Positions 35,792 through 39,017 of a stretch of 39,017 nt of DNA are shown piece after piece. The position numbers and the translations under genes were made by a program. A model generated the notes under the pieces. That model saw only the letters and a list, made by a program, of their open reading frames with translations, did not search any database and was not told where the DNA came from. The stretch comes from Desulfovibrio legallii (GTDB lineage: Bacteria; Desulfobacterota; Desulfovibrionia; Desulfovibrionales; Desulfovibrionaceae). Location of the stretch: assembly GCF_900102485.1 (NCBI RefSeq), contig NZ_FNBX01000023.1, positions 1 to 39,017 on the forward strand. The letters run 5' to 3'. Each line of letters starts with the position of its first letter. Position 1 is the first letter of the stretch.

Positions 35792-36820
35792 ATGAGCGAG
35801 CGCATTCTGGTGCTGGGCGGCGGGTATCTGAGCGCGGCGCTGCAGAACCTTGGCATGCAGGCGGTCACTGTGGGGCCGGGGGCCGGAGCGCACGGCGGCA
35901 TAGAGCTGGACCATCCGGTCATGACGGCGCGGCTTCTGCACCTGCTGGCCGCCCAGGGATTTGTTCCGGATGCGCTTTTCTATGCGGACAACGGCAACCT
36001 GCCCCTGCTGTTGAACCCGGAAGACTTCCCTTGCCCCAGCGCATTCTATTCCATCGATACCTATTGCAATCCCTGGCACGTCCCCTACGCCCGCGGTTTT
36101 GACCTGGCCCTGGCGGCGCAGAAGGACCACCTCCCGCTTTTTGCGGACGAAAGCCGGTGCTGTCGCTGGCTGCCCTTGTTCTATCCTGGGGCGCTTCCTT
36201 CGTCCGTGCCGCCCTGGGCGGGCAGGGACGTGCCGGTCTCCTTTGTGGGCACCCTGGGGCACAAGAACAATCCGGACCGTCGGCCGTTTTTGGAGCGCTT
36301 CAGGCGGCAGCACCCTTTGGTTTGCCGCAGCGGCGACTACCGGCCGCTTTTTGCGCGCAGCCGCATTGTGCTCAACCAGACGGCCTTTTCCGAAGTGAAT
36401 TTTCGCGTCTTTGAGGCCATGGCCTGGGGCGCTGCTCTGCTTATGGAGCGCTGCGGCAATGGCCTGACGGAGCTTTTCCGCCCAGGGGAAAACATCCTGC
36501 CCGTGTATCCCCGCAACGATGCGGCCGCCGCCGCTCGCACGGCTGCCGTCGCGCTGGCCGCCCCTGAACGGCTGGAGCGCGTGGCTGCCGCGGGGCGCAA
36601 ACTTGTGGCCGAGCGGCACTCGGCGTCGGCGCGGGCCCGCACTCTGACCGCGCTGCTGGGGCAAGCGCGCAAAGCGGGGCTCTGGCGGCTGCGCCTTAAA
36701 GAAGAACATGAAGCGTGCAGGCGTGCGGTGCGCACGGCCTTCGCCATGCTGGCGGGAGAGCTTGCAGGGCCCGCCCTGCGCCCTCACGCCGCTTTTTTTG
36801 CCCGTTTTGCCGGCGCGTAG
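35792..36820 (+). CDS. CgeB-like glycosyltransferase
   Basis: A 342-residue protein that resembles GT-B glycosyltransferases of the CgeB type. A Rossmann-like start ILVLGGGYLSAAL is followed by a SFVGTLGHKNN segment at about 150, then the most telling part NFRVFEAMAWGAALLMER followed by GLTELFRPGENILPV (about 205-240), the usual nucleotide-sugar binding region. It likely adds a sugar to a cell-surface or protein acceptor. ATG at 35792 has AGGGA six bases upstream; an upstream ATG at 35702 lies inside the degP terminator and is rejected. The C-terminal ~60 residues are Arg/Ala-rich helical. Phosphoglucomutase lies 126 bases downstream. Confidence 0.75.
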   Translation: MSERILVLGGGYLSAALQNLGMQAVTVGPGAGAHGGIELDHPVMTARLLHLLAAQGFVPDALFYADNGNLPLLLNPEDFPCPSAFYSIDTYCNPWHVPYARGFDLALAAQKDHLPLFADESRCCRWLPLFYPGALPSSVPPWAGRDVPVSFVGTLGHKNNPDRRPFLERFRRQHPLVCRSGDYRPLFARSRIVLNQTAFSEVNFRVFEAMAWGAALLMERCGNGLTELFRPGENILPVYPRNDAAAAARTAAVALAAPERLERVAAAGRKLVAERHSASARARTLTALLGQARKAGLWRLRLKEEHEACRRAVRTAFAMLAGELAGPALRPHAAFFARFAGA

Positions 36821-36946
36821 GGCGGCATTGCCGCGCCTGGGGTTCCGGCGTATGTTGCCGATGCGGGGACGGCGTTGGCCGCGTCCTGCAGCGCTGGCGT
36901 CCGCAGCGTTCATCGGCCGCGAGGCCAATTGCAACGGAGGTTGCCC

Positions 36947-38593
36947 ATGCCTGTGGTCCACCCGGATGCGGGGCGTCTTGCCCCCCTGGAAAAACTGGAA
37001 AATATTCCCGCGCTCATGAGCGCGTACTATACGGAAATTCCCGACCCATCCCGACCGGAGCAGCGGGTGGCCTTTGGCACGTCCGGGCACCGCGGCAGCT
37101 CGCTGCTGCGCAGTTTTAATGAGGAACACATCTACGCCATCACCCAGGCGGTGTGCGACTACCGCAAAGCTCAGGGCATTGACGGGCCGCTTTTTTTGGG
37201 CGGCGATACCCATGCCCTTTCCGAGGCCGCCTACCGCTCGGCACTGGAAGTGCTGGCGGCCAACGGGGTGGCCGTTCGCGTGCCGCGCGGCGGGGCCTAC
37301 ACACCCACCCCGGCCATTTCGCACGCCATTCTGCGCTGGAATGCGGGCCGCCGGACAGGCCTTGCGGACGGCATCGTCATTACGCCTTCCCACAATCCGC
37401 CCCGCGACGGCGGCTTCAAGTACAATCCGCCCCACGGCGGCCCGGCGGAAGCGGCGGTAACCAGAGAGATCGAAGCCCTGGCCAACGCCTTTCTGGAGAG
37501 CGGCAACCGCGGCGTGCGCCTCCGCCCCCTGCGCGCGGCCCTGGCTTCGCCCCTGGTGGAGGAATACGACTTCATCCGCAGCTATGTGGACGACCTCGCC
37601 CAGGTGCTGGACATGAAGGCCATTGCTTCCTCCGGCCTGAAGCTGGGGGCGGACCCCCTGGGCGGCGCGAGCCTGCCCCTGTGGGAACCCATTGCCGAAA
37701 CCTATGGTCTGGACATTACGGTGGTCAACAAAGCGGTAGACCCCACCTTCCGCTTTGTGCCCTGCGATAAAGACGGCAAAATCCGCATGGATTGCTCCTC
37801 GCCCTATGCCATGAGCCGGCTGCTGGAGATGCGCGGGCGGTTTGACCTGGCTTTTGCCTGCGATCCCGATTCCGACCGCCACGGCATTGTCACGCGCGAA
37901 GAGCTCATGCCGCCCAACCATTACCTGAGCGTGGCGGCCTGGTATCTGTTCCGCACCCGGCGGCAGTGGCCCTCCGGCTGCGGCATCGGCAAAACGCTGG
38001 TCACCAGCGCCATGCTGGACAGGGTAGGGCAGAGCCTGGGGCGTCCGGTGCTGGAGGTGCCCGTGGGCTTCAAGTGGTTTGTGCCGTACCTGCGCGACGG
38101 CCGCTGCGGCCTGGCTTGCGAGGAGAGCGCCGGGGCCTCCTTCCTTTGCTTTGACGGCAGCCCCTGGAGCACGGATAAGGACGGCCCCCTCATGTGCCTG
38201 CTGGCCGCCGAAATGATGGCTGTGGAGCAGGCCTCGCCTTCCGAAATGTACGAAGGCCTGACCCAGAGGCTGGGCAGGCCCGTATACCAGCGCCTGGACG
38301 CGCCGGCGGACGACGAGGTGCGCGCGGCCCTGGCCTCCGTGCGGCCTGAGGACGTCCCGCTGCGCAGCTTGGGCGGCGCGCCCGTGACGGCGGTGCTGAC
38401 CCGCGCGCCCGGCAACGATGCGCCCATGGGCGGCATTAAAGTAGTGAGTGAAGAAGGTTGGTTCGCCGTGCGGCCTTCGGGCACGGAGCCCATCTGTAAA
38501 GTCTACACGGAAAGTTTTAAAGGAGAAGATCACCTTTGCGCCCTGCAAAAGGACGCCCTGGATTTTCTGGAACGCCTGCTCAAAAAAGGGTAG
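36947..38593 (+). CDS. pgm: Phosphoglucomutase, alpha-D-phosphohexomutase family
   Basis: A 548-residue enzyme interconverting glucose-1-phosphate and glucose-6-phosphate, the supply step for UDP-glucose and glycogen. The phosphoserine loop TPSHNP carries Ser148, the metal loop CDPDSDRHG has Asp306/308/310, and the phosphate-binding RPSGTEP lies near the C-terminus. The start (VAFGTSGHRGSSL at about 41-53) and length match the E. coli Pgm type rather than the shorter GlmM/ManB. GGAGG seven bases before ATG 36947 decides the start. Its stop lies against copy 3 of the repeat, whose hairpin may serve as the mRNA end. Confidence 0.95.
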   Translation: MPVVHPDAGRLAPLEKLENIPALMSAYYTEIPDPSRPEQRVAFGTSGHRGSSLLRSFNEEHIYAITQAVCDYRKAQGIDGPLFLGGDTHALSEAAYRSALEVLAANGVAVRVPRGGAYTPTPAISHAILRWNAGRRTGLADGIVITPSHNPPRDGGFKYNPPHGGPAEAAVTREIEALANAFLESGNRGVRLRPLRAALASPLVEEYDFIRSYVDDLAQVLDMKAIASSGLKLGADPLGGASLPLWEPIAETYGLDITVVNKAVDPTFRFVPCDKDGKIRMDCSSPYAMSRLLEMRGRFDLAFACDPDSDRHGIVTREELMPPNHYLSVAAWYLFRTRRQWPSGCGIGKTLVTSAMLDRVGQSLGRPVLEVPVGFKWFVPYLRDGRCGLACEESAGASFLCFDGSPWSTDKDGPLMCLLAAEMMAVEQASPSEMYEGLTQRLGRPVYQRLDAPADDEVRAALASVRPEDVPLRSLGGAPVTAVLTRAPGNDAPMGGIKVVSEEGWFAVRPSGTEPICKVYTESFKGEDHLCALQKDALDFLERLLKKG

Positions 38594-38692
38594 GGCATTT
38601 CACCTTTGAAATGCCCTTGGCGGCTGCGTAAGCAGCCGCCCGCCGTGCGGACGTGAGCGCCATGTCTTTGCGCTGTTAAGCGCCGAAAGGTA
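38593..38692 (+). repeat. Intergenic structured repeat, copy 3 (cut by the IS element)
   Basis: Begins at the last base of the pgm stop. Two perfect hairpins stand in a row: GGGCATTTCA/TGAAATGCCC (38593-38612 with a CCTT loop between) and GGCGGCTGC/GCAGCCGCC with a GTAA loop. Heptamers TGAGCGC (38654-38660) and TAAGCGC (38677-38683) keep the 23-bp period. The sequence stops matching copies 1 and 2 after CGCCGAAA, where the IS256-type end begins. Confidence 0.75.
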
Positions 38693-39017
38693 GTGTCCAG
38701 AATTTTTCGCACATTTCGTAGCGGCCCGCGTGGTCAGGATTTTTGGGTCTGCCTTAAGGCGCTGGCGCGGGCCTTGCGAGCGGTACATTCAAAGATGCCG
38801 CGGCTGCAAGGGCCGTGACAGCGCCGACGCTATTCTGCTTCCTCCCTGGACATGCACAGATACCGCTGTGTGCCCCATTTCTGGCCCGCCATATAGCGCA
38901 GCCGGGCCGCTACCAGCATTAAGGCCGCGTGCCCATCGGGAAAGCTCCCCACCACCCGCGTTCGCCGCCGAATTTCACGATTCAGCCTTTCGAGCGGGTT
39001 ATTTGTCCGAATATGCC
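38693..39017 (-). mobile_element. IS256-family element, right part (cut by window edge)
   Basis: From about 38693 (GTGTCCAGAATTTTTCGCAC, likely the terminal repeat) to the window end. It holds the 3' part of the transposase gene and about 135 bases of non-coding end sequence. The other end and any target duplication lie outside. Confidence 0.65.
38830..39017 (-). CDS. IS256-family (mutator-type) transposase, C-terminal part
   Basis: Read on the minus strand from the window edge to a TAG at 38832-38830: about 62 residues starting HIRTNNPLERLNREIRRRTR and continuing VVGSFPDGHAALMLVAARLR, with WGTQRYL near the end. The RTNN-x-E-x-x-N-x-x-I-R-R-R-T-x-V-V-G-x-F-P block is the diagnostic C-terminal motif of the IS256/mutator transposases and includes the last catalytic Glu. 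The beginning lies outside the window. Confidence 0.9.
   Translation of the reverse strand, partial: HIRTNNPLERLNREIRRRTRVVGSFPDGHAALMLVAARLRYMAGQKWGTQRYLCMSREEAE

Overview
This 39 kb window is GC-rich (by eye well above 60%) and densely coded. It reads as a chromosomal segment of a Gram-negative anaerobe, most likely a Desulfovibrio-like member of the Desulfovibrionaceae. Reasons (inference, no search possible): outer-membrane machinery (LolA, BamD, DegP), a very large 2-hydroxyacyl-CoA-dehydratase-activase-type iron-sulfur protein, a thioredoxin/thioredoxin reductase pair joined to bamD, and the style of the housekeeping genes.

Layout. 1-331: 3' end of an ISL3-type transposase and its probable terminal repeat, cut by the window edge. 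363-2435 (minus): a SotB-like MFS exporter and a Sfp-type phosphopantetheinyl transferase. 2744-3955 (minus): an iron-ADH family protein, divergent from the next block across an AT-rich double promoter. 4274-9376 (plus): a six-gene block of HpaI-type aldolase, extended SDR, KdsB-like cytidylyltransferase, hexapeptide acyltransferase, HAD hydrolase and lipoprotein. It looks like a pathway making and activating a 2-keto-3-deoxy sugar and is the best candidate here for an undescribed system. 9634-14037 (minus): a 1467-residue double-ATPase activase. 14534-15859 (minus): a membrane-anchored M23 peptidase.

15939-24087 (plus): protein-L-isoaspartate methyltransferase and Mrp/NBP35 ATPase; then a chain of four genes joined by 4-base ATGA overlaps (pgsA, an unknown 84-residue protein, ftsB-like, TPR protein); a sensory-looking lipoprotein; fbp; tsaD. 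24248-26218: trxA-trxB-bamD behind a good promoter. 26365-27816: a cation diffusion facilitator with three tandem C-terminal domains. 27849-28484 (minus): engB. 28713-38593 (plus): efp, ftsK (no ordinary start codon), lolA, a five-domain S1 protein, degP with a textbook terminator, a CgeB-like glycosyltransferase and phosphoglucomutase. 38693-39017: end of an IS256-family element.

Two non-genic features stand out. A structured intergenic repeat of about 100-125 bp occurs three times (9460, 14295, 38593), always in the same orientation, each with paired TAAGCGC-like heptamers exactly 23 bp apart; the third copy is cut by the IS256 element. The ftsK gene has no in-frame ATG, GTG or TTG upstream of its first membrane helix, and ACG or CTG is the likely initiator. 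Gene calls rest on motif recognition from the translated sequence; start sites were chosen from Shine-Dalgarno spacing.
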